64,000 nt of DNA from Tritrichomonas musculus. Its lineage: Eukaryota; Parabasalia; Tritrichomonadida; Tritrichomonadidae. The translations under genes were made by a program, and so were the position numbers. The notes under the pieces are model-generated. The model was not told where the DNA came from, searched no databases, and saw only the letters and a program-made list of their open reading frames with translations. Positions 55,099 through 64,000 of this stretch are shown in pieces. Position 1 is the stretch's first letter. Each line of letters starts with the position of its first letter. The stretch is taken from NCBI GenBank assembly GCA_039105265.1, contig JAPFFF010000004.1, positions 186,001 to 250,000 of the forward strand, given 5' to 3'.

Positions 55099-55278
55099 GA
55101 TTATTACTACATTATCATTATGCGTTGAGCCGATTTTGTTTTTGATGTTTGATTTTATAATAAAGTTTTGGTTGTATATTATATAATTAAAAGTAAAAAT
55201 CATAAGTATTTGTTTTTTTTACAATTTTAATAACAAAGGCGGTAGTAAAAAAAATAAAATAAAAATGCATTATTCTTT

Positions 55279-57714
55279 TTAGTGGATTCCAATAAATCCA
55301 GCTATATTCTTTAAGATTTTGTTATCGTTGATGGCATTGGATATTGTGCTTACAGCAGATGAAGCCGTTGAAGCTACAGATGGAAATAGAGTCGAAGCAT
55401 TAATTTCAAAATTCTTTGATAAATTGATATGTGATATGGCATTTAAAATTTCAGTGACATATTCAATCCATTCACAATTTCTCATTGATGAGCAAGGATA
55501 ATAAAATTTTCTGAGTAATTCTGGATATTTGAAAAACTCAGAAAAGTTTTCAGCAAGCAAGTTTTCTTGGAAGCAAGAAGCCCAGAAAAATGTCCAAGAT
55601 TGAGAAAAATCTTGTTGAAATGTTAAATAAGACCAAGGAGGAAAAGTTTTCTTCAATGGCTTGATTTTTGATAGAACATCCTTTACGAAAGATTGAACAG
55701 TAACCGTTGATGTAATTATTGATGATACTATAATTGGATTAGTAATATAATAAGATGATGAAAAAGAATTGGCGCTTAAAGATATTTGTTCTGCTGATGA
55801 AGTGTATGAGTTTTCATTAATTTCAAAAACCAAGTAATGATTAAAAAGAGAATATATCATTTTTGACAGTGAAGTAACGAAAACAACCGGATTAACATAG
55901 CTTATTCGTTGAAAATACATAGCATCAAAAAGAAACTTTTGCAAGAATTCAATTGGTTTAAATGCGAACTGGAAAGGAACTGATTCTGGCATTGGAAAAG
56001 TGGACTCAAATCTGATTAAAGGACCTATATAATCGCCGCTGGTGTTAGTATCGTTATCTTGTTGGCTTTTAACAAATTTTTCATTTATTTCAATAATAAA
56101 AGATCGGTCACTTCGTAAAATTGACCATGGAGCATACCAAACTTGAAGATCTTTATCATCTATGGATAGCATAAAATTAAAAATATCTTTTTTATATTTT
56201 CGAAGTATTGATAAAATATCATACATCGTACTTGATTGTTTAGGAACCTTAAAAGCGTCAGCTATTGATTGTCCTCTAAATCCATTGCCAACAAGAGTGC
56301 TTAATAAAAGAAAAGTAAGCTTTGGATCAGCTTGTGACACTTTTTGTGGTTTATCTGGATTCCTATTTGGTCTTGGTTGTCCAAGTGCCTTGTAAAATAA
56401 CGATTTGAAATTTTCTTGATAATCTTCTTCATGGATATATTCAACAGCAGGCATTTTGAAGCTGTAAAAATCATAATCTGGAATGTATCGATTGAAATTG
56501 ATTAAAGGATGCTCAATATAAGGTTGAATAATCTTCATTAGATCTTCTTTTGTCATTTTTTTAATTGGTTCTTTCTCAACAACAACGTATGGCTTATTTT
56601 GGGAGCTAATACGACTATAATTAACAATTACAGGTGGTTCGATTTCTGGTTCTGGTATTGGTTCTGGTATATTAATTGTTTTTCTATAATTGCTTTTCTT
56701 AGTCATTAGTTCATCCATCTGTTTTTTAGCTTTAAGATTATATTTATTAAGTGAATGTGCATCAATTGAAAGGCGTCTATTACGTGTGGAGCCAGATTCT
56801 TGAAGATCTTTTTCACTACTTGATCTTTTTCGTTGTCTTTGAAAAGAAGGAGGAGGTATAGCTGATTCGATATTTGGAACTGCTGTTGAATCAAATTGTG
56901 GTGTTTTAGTTACTGGACTGGCCTCTTTTTCTTCCTTTTCTGGTGAATCTTGGCTTGGTTTCTGAGGTGAATTGTCAGGTGTTTGAAAAGAGACTTGAGA
57001 TGGACTTTGTTCATCTTCTTGTTTTGACGGTGATTCTGATATTGTGTTGATAGCTTCTTCCGAAATGTCTTGGATTTCTAAGGATTTGAATTGGTCTTCT
57101 TCTTTTTTTGTGGCTTCAGCAACACAACATTTTAGCAATAAAGTCCAACAGAAGATTCCATCTAAATCTGGAATAGTCATCCAAGTCGTTTTACTAGGAT
57201 CAAAATCGTATAATCCAATACGAGGCTCATCATCAAAATTTGAAAGCGTAACAGTAGTTCTTGATGATACTTGGTAATTAATTATGCATTTTCCTGAATC
57301 AACTAGTGTAAAAATATAATCTGATGTTATTTTCAAAATATATTCATGCTTGGGAATTCCTAGATTTTGTTCAAAAGCTAAATTGGTATTAGTTATATAA
57401 TCCAAAAAAGTGCTGAAGGTATTATTTGAATTGATTGCGAATTGATTCCAAGTTGTAATATCTTGAGGATTTGAAGCTAAGAGTTTGATTTTTAGTTGTT
57501 TATTGTTTTTATGAGTGAATATTATACTTGTTTTTCCATCAGATGATGCTTTATAATCAGGCATAAATAGAAATCCTCTTAAACTTGTTGTTCCAAATTG
57601 AATAAATAAAAATTTAAGTATGCATTCAACTCCAGGATATTTCTTTCCATTAGTTACAATTGTAAATTTTGCTCTAGCGCTTTCATTCCTGAGAAATTGC
57701 TTTACAGTATCCAT
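55279..57714 (-). CDS. Hypothetical protein, two predicted folded parts joined by a disordered linker
   Basis: An 811-residue protein not recognised. Start ATG 57714 (MDTVKQFLRNESARAKF) is preferred; upstream in-frame sequence begins only with TTG. Residues 1-205 form a strand-rich region (possibly PH-like: FTIVTNGKKYPGV, SIIFTHKNNKQLKIKLL, WMTIPDLDGIFCWTLLLKC). Residues about 215-340 are Ser/Pro/Glu/Gln-rich and disordered (SPSKQEDEQSPSQVSF). Residues about 370-780 are mainly helical with Trp/Phe-rich segments (QVWYAPWSILRSDRSF, PPWSYLTFQQDFSQSW). The extreme C-terminus is a small amphipathic tail. No catalytic motif is visible. The PH-like suggestion is weak. It lies head-to-tail with the coiled-coil gene upstream, 135 bp apart. 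Confidence 0.65.
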   Translation of the reverse strand: MDTVKQFLRNESARAKFTIVTNGKKYPGVECILKFLFIQFGTTSLRGFLFMPDYKASSDGKTSIIFTHKNNKQLKIKLLASNPQDITTWNQFAINSNNTFSTFLDYITNTNLAFEQNLGIPKHEYILKITSDYIFTLVDSGKCIINYQVSSRTTVTLSNFDDEPRIGLYDFDPSKTTWMTIPDLDGIFCWTLLLKCCVAEATKKEEDQFKSLEIQDISEEAINTISESPSKQEDEQSPSQVSFQTPDNSPQKPSQDSPEKEEKEASPVTKTPQFDSTAVPNIESAIPPPSFQRQRKRSSSEKDLQESGSTRNRRLSIDAHSLNKYNLKAKKQMDELMTKKSNYRKTINIPEPIPEPEIEPPVIVNYSRISSQNKPYVVVEKEPIKKMTKEDLMKIIQPYIEHPLINFNRYIPDYDFYSFKMPAVEYIHEEDYQENFKSLFYKALGQPRPNRNPDKPQKVSQADPKLTFLLLSTLVGNGFRGQSIADAFKVPKQSSTMYDILSILRKYKKDIFNFMLSIDDKDLQVWYAPWSILRSDRSFIIEINEKFVKSQQDNDTNTSGDYIGPLIRFESTFPMPESVPFQFAFKPIEFLQKFLFDAMYFQRISYVNPVVFVTSLSKMIYSLFNHYLVFEINENSYTSSAEQISLSANSFSSSYYITNPIIVSSIITSTVTVQSFVKDVLSKIKPLKKTFPPWSYLTFQQDFSQSWTFFWASCFQENLLAENFSEFFKYPELLRKFYYPCSSMRNCEWIEYVTEILNAISHINLSKNFEINASTLFPSVASTASSAVSTISNAINDNKILKNIAGFIGIH

Positions 57715-57848
57715 TATTAAAAAGTGCCTCAAAAATTATAAAAAATTTTCTATTCAATTTAAAATCAAACAATAAAAATTTTCATAAACACAATAATTTT
57801 ATATTAACAATTCCGTTTCTTATATATAACTAAATCTATTAAAAGTCA

Positions 57849-58883
57849 TTAAACAGGTTTTTTGATTTTGGGAGTGGTCACCTTGGTATATTTAATGAAA
57901 TTCATTATTTGTCTTTGCCTAAATGTTTTTTGTCTATCATCTAATGGTCTTTCGAATTTTTCAACTTTTTCAAATCTTTGTGATTTTGCACGACGAATGG
58001 AAATTGTAGAATTGGGAGCAATTGTATTTTGCATTTCTGGTAGTTCAGAAGCAGTTTGAATTCGTTCAATCCGATCAACAAAATGATCTTCTTGTTGTTT
58101 CGCATGCTTTATTTCTGCTCTAGCATTTTTTTTCATCTTGTTTATTTCGAGTTTCCATGCGCTATCTTTAAGAACAATCTGTTGTTTCTGCCTTTCAACA
58201 ATCTCTATTCTTGATTTATTTAAATAGTCAATCCAATTGTTCTTGTTCTTTTCTCTTTCTTCCATTTCCATTTTGTCTGCTCGGTTTTTAATTTGTTTGG
58301 CTTCAAGAAAGTGTTGTGTTTGTATCATTGCCTTTTGACGATATCTAAGATTTAATAGTTCTGATGATAACTTTTGAAAGCGAATATCTGGTTCTTCGTC
58401 ATATAATTTATCAAATTCTGCTAGATCTTCATTAAATTTGTTTTGCATATCGCTTAATTCCTGATCTCTTTTTTCTTCTGCTGCTGCTATTAGTCTTTTC
58501 CAATCACTTTGTGTATTCTCACGGATATTTCGAGCAGTATCGAGCCTATTCTCAACTTCTTCAAACTTTTTTGTTTGTATTTGTCCAAATTTTGTTGCTG
58601 TAATAAAATTCTGAATGTTTGTGCAAGCGTCGTTAATTATATGTGCATTTGAGTATGAAGATTTGCTTTGTAAATTATCATGTATTCTTTTTAGTTCTTT
58701 TAAAATGTCTTGAGCGTTTTCTTGAGTAACATTATCATAATTTTTTTCAAATAAAATATCTTGAATAATACTTTTATACTGTTTTGATTCATTATTTTCG
58801 GTGTTCAACTGTGTTCGATTAGCTTTATTAGATCGGCGAGGTGCAGATTTGCTTGAATACTGTGGAGAAGGCTCTGTAATCAT
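57849..58883 (-). CDS. Coiled-coil protein
   Basis: The preferred start at 58883 (MITEPSPQYSSKSAPRR) gives 344 residues; an in-frame ATG at 58967 would add 28 residues of hydrophobic, atypical sequence. After a Ser/Asn-rich head (1-40), residues about 50-320 are long charged helices (WKRLIAAAEEKRDQELSDM, RADKMEMEEREKNKNNW) with heptad character, then a short basic tail. This looks like a structural, perhaps cytoskeletal protein, but no named family is recognised. It shares a divergent 200-bp upstream region with the E1 enzyme gene. Confidence 0.7.
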   Translation of the reverse strand: MITEPSPQYSSKSAPRRSNKANRTQLNTENNESKQYKSIIQDILFEKNYDNVTQENAQDILKELKRIHDNLQSKSSYSNAHIINDACTNIQNFITATKFGQIQTKKFEEVENRLDTARNIRENTQSDWKRLIAAAEEKRDQELSDMQNKFNEDLAEFDKLYDEEPDIRFQKLSSELLNLRYRQKAMIQTQHFLEAKQIKNRADKMEMEEREKNKNNWIDYLNKSRIEIVERQKQQIVLKDSAWKLEINKMKKNARAEIKHAKQQEDHFVDRIERIQTASELPEMQNTIAPNSTISIRRAKSQRFEKVEKFERPLDDRQKTFRQRQIMNFIKYTKVTTPKIKKPV

Positions 58884-59081
58884 TATAATAAAATTTCTGA
58901 AAAATTGTATGAATGAATACGTTTTTTTTCGAACTAAATCTATTGAAATTCTTATGCTGTATTTCATTCAGTGTTTTATTTTTGGCTAAAATAAATTATT
59001 GATATTCCTTTAAAAATCATGCTGAATTAAAAATTTTATTTAAATTCTTCAATTCCAAAAAAATATTTGTCTTTTTCAAAA

Positions 59082-61703
59082 ATGCGTCATAATCGTACAT
59101 TATTAGCTCTTGGTAAAACTGCTCACCAAATGATTCAAAATTCTCATATATGTGTTTTAGGCGCTGACCCATTAGGAACCGAAATTGTTTCTTCCTTTTT
59201 ATTATTTGGGGTGAATAAAATATCAATATATGATAACTCTTTAGTATCAATTTCTGACCATCAGTCAAACATGTTTATATCAGAAAAAGATATTGGGAAA
59301 ACACGATCATCAATAATTGCAAAGTCATTACAAAGATTAAATCCTAATGCATCAATAACAGTTTTAGATAAAAATCCATCAGAAAACAATATTAAGCAAT
59401 ATTCCTTTTTTATCATAACAAGTCAAATTTCATTTGACGAAATATGTAATTACAATATTTTATGTCGTAACAATAATGTTGGATTTGCAATTGTCGATTG
59501 TTTTTCACTTTCTGGATTTGTATTTATTGACTTTGGAAATAATTTTATAGTTGAAAATTTAAATGGGAAACCACCAGAACGTTTTAGAATTCAGCAAATA
59601 TCAAATTCAAATCCAGGAGTTATTCGCTTTGTAGGAAAACAAATGCCTAGACTTCCAAAAGATTCTTTTATAAAATTCCATGGACTTACCTCAATGTCAG
59701 AACTTAATGATATTGAAAAAGTCCATTTACATATTGAAGATGGAATTGCAACCATTGAATGTGATACAACTTATTTTTCACAATTTGACCGACTCAATCC
59801 AAATGGTTTTGCTGTTTTGATTAAAGAACCTATTACTCGCAATTTTGTGCAGTATTCGGAGTCCCTTAATTTACCCTTTCATTCTATATATTTTACAGAT
59901 CAGCATAAAACTATTCGTTCTTTCTTTTTAAATAGGCAAAAAAATGAATATTCTAAATTAAATGTTGATCCATATTATATCCCAGCAACAGTTTCATTAA
60001 TAGCTGGTATCGTCTCTAACGAATGTATTAAATATCTCACAAAAAGTTTAAACCCAATGAGAAATCAATGGTTTTTATATAATTGTGATGATATTTTTGA
60101 TCCAACAACAAAAGTTACCAAGAAGGAAGTTCTTGATGGTCTTAAAGATTTAAATATTGCAATCGTTGGGGTTGGAGCAACAGGTTGTCAAATAGCAAAA
60201 TTTTTTTCATTAAGTGAAATAAAATCGCTTGCTTTGATTGATTCAGATAGTATTGAAACAACGAATTTAAATCGTCAAATATTATTTTCAGATGATGATG
60301 TTGGTAAGAATAAAGCGGCGGCAGCAGCATCAACCATTCATTTATTCAATCCCTCCATTGATATTAAAACTTATCCGCATTATATTAACGAAGATACGAA
60401 ATCAATTTTCACTGATTCTTGGTTTTCCCAATTTGATGCTGTTTTTTCAATGGTTGATTCTTTTATTGCCCGAATTTACATTGAAAAAAGATGTGCTCCG
60501 CTTCTTATTCCCAACTTTACTGGTGGAATCAGTAAATCAACAGCTGATTGGCAAACGATTGTTCCTTATTATACCCAACGATACAACATTGTTACATCGA
60601 ATGATAAAGAAAACTCATTTGGCACTCCAAGTTGTACTTTAAAGTTATTTCCGCATCGACCTGAACATTGCATTGAATGGGCTCATCATCAATTAAACCG
60701 AGTTCTTCATTCACGATCTCGTCAGCAAAAAATAAAAACTTTTAAAGATTGTGTTAATTATGCATGTCAATTTTTTATTTCAAAATTTGACCAAAAAATC
60801 AGAGATCTCCAATATTTCCATCCAAAAGATGAAGAAGTAAACGGAATCAAAGGCTGCTTTTATTGGTCAAATCATAGAATTTATCCAAAAGTTGTCCTGT
60901 TTGATCCAGATGATAAGATATGTCAAATGTTCATTCGTTCATTAACAACACTTGTTGCCGAAGTGAATCACATAAAATGTGAAGAAATAAACTATAAAGA
61001 ACTAAATGAAAATGTTTTTAGTAAGTATCAATGGTCACCACCAAATGATTCTCAAAGAAAGTCATTTGAAGATGTAGAAACGGTCGATAATTCACCTCTA
61101 ATTGACGACTTGTTTTTGCATGACGACGAGGTCCATATTGATTTTATCGATTCTGCTTCAAATCTTCGTTCTTTGAATTACGGTTTAGGCGAAATTGATA
61201 GACTTTTGGCTCAGTCTTATGCTGGTAAAATAGAAACGGCCGTAAGTACAACTGCTGCTATTTGTTCGGCTTCTTTGTTCATTGAATTCTTGGTTTCGAG
61301 AATCGCGCCGAAAAATTTGTGTAAAGGCAAATATAATTCATCTCCGTTTTCATATATGACGTTCCGCGAGCCTGAAATTCCAAAGAAAAGATTCGGCAAT
61401 ACTGATGGAGAATTCACATCTTGGGACTTTTTAAATTATAATGGAAATCAGACGTTTGCTGAGGTTCAGGAAGATATTGAGAAAAAAGCAAATGCGAAGC
61501 TGTTCACTTGGACCACTGAGGATGGTAAGATCTTGCCTGTAAAAGGGCAAAAAGGATTCGGTCCTAAAATTTCTGTTGATTCAACTTTTGATAGTGTATT
61601 TGATCCGTCAATTCAATCTATTCAAATTGAAGCTTCTTTCGAATTTGATGATGATGAATATATAGTTCCGCCAATCGTTGTCCATCTAACGCCAAAAAGT
61701 TAA
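59082..61703 (+). CDS. Ubiquitin-activating-type E1 enzyme (UBA1-like)
   Basis: An 873-residue protein; ATG 59082 is the first in frame. The N-terminal inactive adenylation half begins at about residue 8 (LALGKTAHQMI, VLGADPLGTEI, and a DIGKTR segment). The active half begins at about 355 with VGVGATGC (361-367), SIETTNLNRQILF and DVGKNKA. The catalytic cysteine is Cys518 in GTPSCTLKLFP. The C-terminal about 95 residues, ending in DDDEYIVPPIVVHL, match a ubiquitin-fold domain that recruits E2s. A single chain with both halves is the UBA1/UBA6/UBA7 layout. It activates ubiquitin or a related modifier using ATP. It is 150-200 residues shorter than typical UBA1, mainly in the catalytic-cysteine domains, so the modifier is uncertain. 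Confidence 0.88.
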   Translation: MRHNRTLLALGKTAHQMIQNSHICVLGADPLGTEIVSSFLLFGVNKISIYDNSLVSISDHQSNMFISEKDIGKTRSSIIAKSLQRLNPNASITVLDKNPSENNIKQYSFFIITSQISFDEICNYNILCRNNNVGFAIVDCFSLSGFVFIDFGNNFIVENLNGKPPERFRIQQISNSNPGVIRFVGKQMPRLPKDSFIKFHGLTSMSELNDIEKVHLHIEDGIATIECDTTYFSQFDRLNPNGFAVLIKEPITRNFVQYSESLNLPFHSIYFTDQHKTIRSFFLNRQKNEYSKLNVDPYYIPATVSLIAGIVSNECIKYLTKSLNPMRNQWFLYNCDDIFDPTTKVTKKEVLDGLKDLNIAIVGVGATGCQIAKFFSLSEIKSLALIDSDSIETTNLNRQILFSDDDVGKNKAAAAASTIHLFNPSIDIKTYPHYINEDTKSIFTDSWFSQFDAVFSMVDSFIARIYIEKRCAPLLIPNFTGGISKSTADWQTIVPYYTQRYNIVTSNDKENSFGTPSCTLKLFPHRPEHCIEWAHHQLNRVLHSRSRQQKIKTFKDCVNYACQFFISKFDQKIRDLQYFHPKDEEVNGIKGCFYWSNHRIYPKVVLFDPDDKICQMFIRSLTTLVAEVNHIKCEEINYKELNENVFSKYQWSPPNDSQRKSFEDVETVDNSPLIDDLFLHDDEVHIDFIDSASNLRSLNYGLGEIDRLLAQSYAGKIETAVSTTAAICSASLFIEFLVSRIAPKNLCKGKYNSSPFSYMTFREPEIPKKRFGNTDGEFTSWDFLNYNGNQTFAEVQEDIEKKANAKLFTWTTEDGKILPVKGQKGFGPKISVDSTFDSVFDPSIQSIQIEASFEFDDDEYIVPPIVVHLTPKS

Positions 61704-61802
61704 AGAAATGAAGTTTTTATATTGTTTTATTTATTGTTGTATATTAAATGAATATATATCAATAATTTTTTTAGTATTTTATTTAAAAAAAAAAAAAAAA
61801 AT

Positions 61803-62170
61803 GACGTTCCATGGTCACTAAGAACATTTTCCTCTTCCTCCAAACAACTTGATTATTCACTTGAAGTTGTGGATCATTCATCAGTAGAAAGCATATTGAA
61901 TGCAACAGGTTGTTTTAGAAGTCAAACAGTAGTAAAAAGAGCTCCATAAATATTGTTGAGACAATGGCCGACAAATTAAATTCAATTGGAAACAGTTTAA
62001 TTTGAGAAATCTCACTTTAATCATTTCAATTGGAAGATTTGATTGAAATTGAATTTAATGAAGCAAAAATGTTTTGTTTACGAATGAATATTCTTGTCCA
62101 GGCAATAAAAAAAGAGCAGGCAATAGTTACCAAATTTAGAATGTTTAAACAAATAAATTATAAAAAATAA
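61803..62170 (+). pseudogene. Coding-like remnant of an unidentified gene
   Basis: After a long A-run, a frame reads as protein-like sequence (DVPWSLRTFSSSS.. ..SVESILNATGCF) to a TAA near 61948. It is followed by NIVETMADKLNSIGNSLI, and then by QLEDLIEIEF.. ..MNILVQAIKKEQAIVTKF to about 62170, with stops between. Base composition is richer in G and C than the flanking spacer. The product is not recognised. It lies between the stops of two convergent genes and is probably a decayed insertion or gene fragment. Confidence 0.4.
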
Positions 62171-62181
62171 ATGAACTAAAA

Positions 62182-64000
62182 TTAGTCGTCTTTGAGTATT
62201 CTTGACGGGAGACGCCGCTTTACATGCCTTGGAGCCCTCTTTGTGTAAATCTGCTCTGGAGTCAATTTAACTCTCTCCTCTGTCTCGTCATTGTCTTTGT
62301 TCTTCAAGCTGAGGAAGCTCATTCCTTCTGGTGGAGGCTTTCCATACAAGAAGTACTCGAGGCGCGCCACTCTCACCTTGAATGACGCTGCTTCGTTCGA
62401 GTCGCTTCCCTGCTGCGTGCTGCCGCTTGCTGTGGAAGATCCCTTTTGCTCCTCTTCTTCCTTCTTGGATTCTTCTGCTGATCCTCCAGGCGTGCCGAAA
62501 AGCGCCCTTTGGAGGTTCAGCGCCATTCTCTGGATGGGACTCAGGCTGACATTCAAAATGTCTGAGGCAAGAACTTCTGGCTTTGTCGTTGTCGTCGTCG
62601 TGGTTGTCATTGTGGTGGTAGTGGTCGTTGTTGTCGTCGTTGTTATCGTGGATGATTCTGTCTTTGATACTTTCTCCTCTTTGTGTGTGCTGAACTCATC
62701 GTGGGTGATCGTGCGGCTCTTAACTACTTCGTTTTCTTTCTGTTGTCTTTCTCTCTCTTCTCTTTCTTGTCTTTCTCTCTCTTCTCTTTCTTGTCTTTCT
62801 CTCTCTTCTCTTTCTTGTCTTTCCCTCTCTTCTCTTTCTTGTCTTTCTCTCTCTTCTCTTTCTTGTCTTTCCCTCTCTTCTCTTTCTTGTCTTTCTCTCT
62901 CTTCTCTTTCTTGTCTTTCTCTCTCTTCTCTTTCTTGTCTTTCTCTCTCTTCTCTTTCTTGTCTTTCTCTCTCTTCTCTTTCTTGTCTTTCTCTCTCTTC
63001 TCTTTCTTGTCTTTCTCTCTCTTCTCTTTCTTGTCTTTCCCTCTCTTCTCTTTCTTTCCTCTCTTTTTCTTCTCTTTCTTTCCTCTCTTTTTCTTCTCTT
63101 TCTTTCCTCTCTTTTTCTTCTCTTTCTTGTTGCTCTTTCTCTTCTTTTTCTCTCTGTAACTTTTCTTCTCTTTCCTTTTGTTCTCTCTCTTCTTTCTCTT
63201 TCCTCTCTTTTTCTTTACGTTCTCTTTCTTCTTTTTCTCTCTGTAACTTTTCTTTTCTTTCTTTTTGTTCTTTCTCTTTCTTCTCTTTTTCTTTACGTTC
63301 TTTTTCTCTCTGTAATTTTTCTTCTTTTTCTTTTTTCTCTTTCTTTTCCTTTTCTTCTTTCTCTTTCTGTAGTTTTTCTTCTTTCTCTTTTTTCTCTTTC
63401 TTTTCCTTTTCTTCTTTCTCTTTCTGTAGTTTTTCCTTATGTAATTTTTCTTCTTTTTCTGATTTTGATTTTTTAGTTTTTTCATTTTCAACTTTATGAG
63501 TTAGATCAGCCTCCTTTGTATTCAAATGCTCGTTTTCGTTGTTATCTTCTATTGTAATTCCTCCTCTTTCAACGATTTGAGGATGATCGTCATCATCTTT
63601 GTGAGATTTTGTTATATGTTTTTGTTCGTGTTTCCTTGGTGAGGTTAAAACATGGGTTTCTGCCGTTAATTTTTGGGTCTTTCCCTTTTTAGATTTACTA
63701 TCTTTTTTATTTGATGTTTCTTTGCTTTTCTTATCATCGTTCTCTTTAACGCTTTTCCTTTCACTTTCTTTTATTAGGTTATTGAGATATTCTTCATCAT
63801 CAATTTTTCTGTATGACCTTTTAGTAATTTTCTTTGTAATAGGAGATTTATGGTTTCCTTCATTTTGATCATTAGCATTTGTAGTAACTGTTTCCTCCTT
63901 CGTTTCAAGCAAAGTATTTAGTATATCAATTGGAACTTTTTTAATCGTCTTTTTAATTGTTCGTTTCAAAATAATTTTCTTCCCATTTAAATACCTTGTA
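62182..64000 (-). CDS. Lys/Glu/Arg-rich repeat protein, 5' end beyond the window
   Basis: At least 605 residues; the frame stays open to the window edge without an ATG, so the N-terminus is missing. The visible N-terminal part is basic (KRTIKKTIKK). The centre is a long single-alpha-helix or coiled-coil-type Lys/Glu/Arg region that ends in about a dozen copies of an eight-residue unit (REERERQE). Then come a Thr-rich run broken by one Met and a C-terminal part with two related segments, PIQRMALNLQRALFGTPGG and ARLEYFLYGKPPPEG, which may be a small conserved motif pair. The function is unknown; a cytoskeletal or scaffold role is a guess. Its C-terminal region uses GC-richer codons than its N-terminal part. 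A long open frame on the opposite strand here is a composition artefact. Confidence 0.7.
   Translation of the reverse strand, partial: TRYLNGKKIILKRTIKKTIKKVPIDILNTLLETKEETVTTNANDQNEGNHKSPITKKITKRSYRKIDDEEYLNNLIKESERKSVKENDDKKSKETSNKKDSKSKKGKTQKLTAETHVLTSPRKHEQKHITKSHKDDDDHPQIVERGGITIEDNNENEHLNTKEADLTHKVENEKTKKSKSEKEEKLHKEKLQKEKEEKEKKEKKEKEEKLQKEKEEKEKKEKKEKEEKLQREKERKEKEKKEKEQKERKEKLQREKEERERKEKERKEKEEREQKEREEKLQREKEEKEQQEREEKERKEREEKERKEREEKERKEREERERQEREERERQEREERERQEREERERQEREERERQEREERERQEREERERQEREERERQEREERERQEREERERQEREERERQEREERERQEREERERQQKENEVVKSRTITHDEFSTHKEEKVSKTESSTITTTTTTTTTTTMTTTTTTTTKPEVLASDILNVSLSPIQRMALNLQRALFGTPGGSAEESKKEEEEQKGSSTASGSTQQGSDSNEAASFKVRVARLEYFLYGKPPPEGMSFLSLKNKDNDETEERVKLTPEQIYTKRAPRHVKRRLPSRILKDD
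62757..63053 (-). repeat. 24-bp tandem repeat array within the repeat protein gene
   Basis: About twelve nearly identical 24-bp units (on the + strand CTTTCTCTCTCTTCTCTTTC plus four bases) encode the eight-residue unit REERERQE. Only a C/T change (TCTCTC versus TCCCTC) distinguishes some units, so the array expanded recently or is being homogenised. Copy number is likely variable between strains. Confidence 0.85.

Noticed and set aside
62291-63499. 402-codon open frame, Ser/Leu/Phe-rich, + strand
   Set aside because: It is the complement of the Lys/Glu-rich repeat gene; its length follows from purine/pyrimidine strand bias, and it has no protein-like complexity.

Overview
The window looks like nuclear DNA of a trichomonad protist, most likely Tritrichomonas foetus or a close relative. 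This is inferred from the sequence, not confirmed by a search. The grounds are very AT-rich DNA, apparently intronless genes with short upstream regions, a BspA-type leucine-rich-repeat/kinase fusion, an ankyrin/coiled-coil protein, and an unusual range of DNA transposons (pogo, Tc1, hAT, MULE, Kolobok-like, P-like and a tyrosine recombinase element). No rRNA, tRNA, CRISPR array, retroelement or virus-like element was recognised.

Positions 1-10.2 kb are a transposon pile-up. A short inverted-repeat element (family Y) is split by a 462-bp element with 9-bp target duplications (X) and by a pogo-type transposon. The pogo transposon is split by a 3.8-kb hAT-type element at the last codons of its transposase, and that element holds a TA-flanked element and a small hairpin. 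A tyrosine recombinase gene between inverted repeats, a second X copy and three back-to-back inverted-repeat elements follow.

Positions 10.6-14.5 kb hold two host genes, a nucleoside monophosphate kinase and the ADA2 adaptor, with a 61-bp tandem repeat between them. Positions 14.6-21.9 kb are decayed: a MULE transposase abutting a pogo remnant, a broken Mon2/BIG-like gene and a hAT transposase relic. A large STE-type kinase with a helical repeat tail (22.3-25.7 kb) follows, then mostly non-coding DNA to 29.9 kb.

Positions 29.9-44.4 kb contain one hypothetical host gene, a P/THAP9-like transposase with one stop, a broken pogo element, an intact-looking Kolobok-like transposase with a 47-bp array upstream, a Tc1 element with two stops, and many small inverted-repeat elements.

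Positions 44.4-64 kb are gene-dense: an ankyrin protein, a BspA-like predicted pseudokinase, a PQ-loop transporter, a TPR protein, a small probably lipidated acidic protein divergent from an ARM-like protein, an unrecognised 811-residue protein, a coiled-coil protein, a ubiquitin-activating-type E1 and a Lys/Glu-rich repeat protein running off the end. These genes form no evident single pathway. They look like ordinary host genes with small divergent or convergent spacers, in contrast to the transposon-rich left part.
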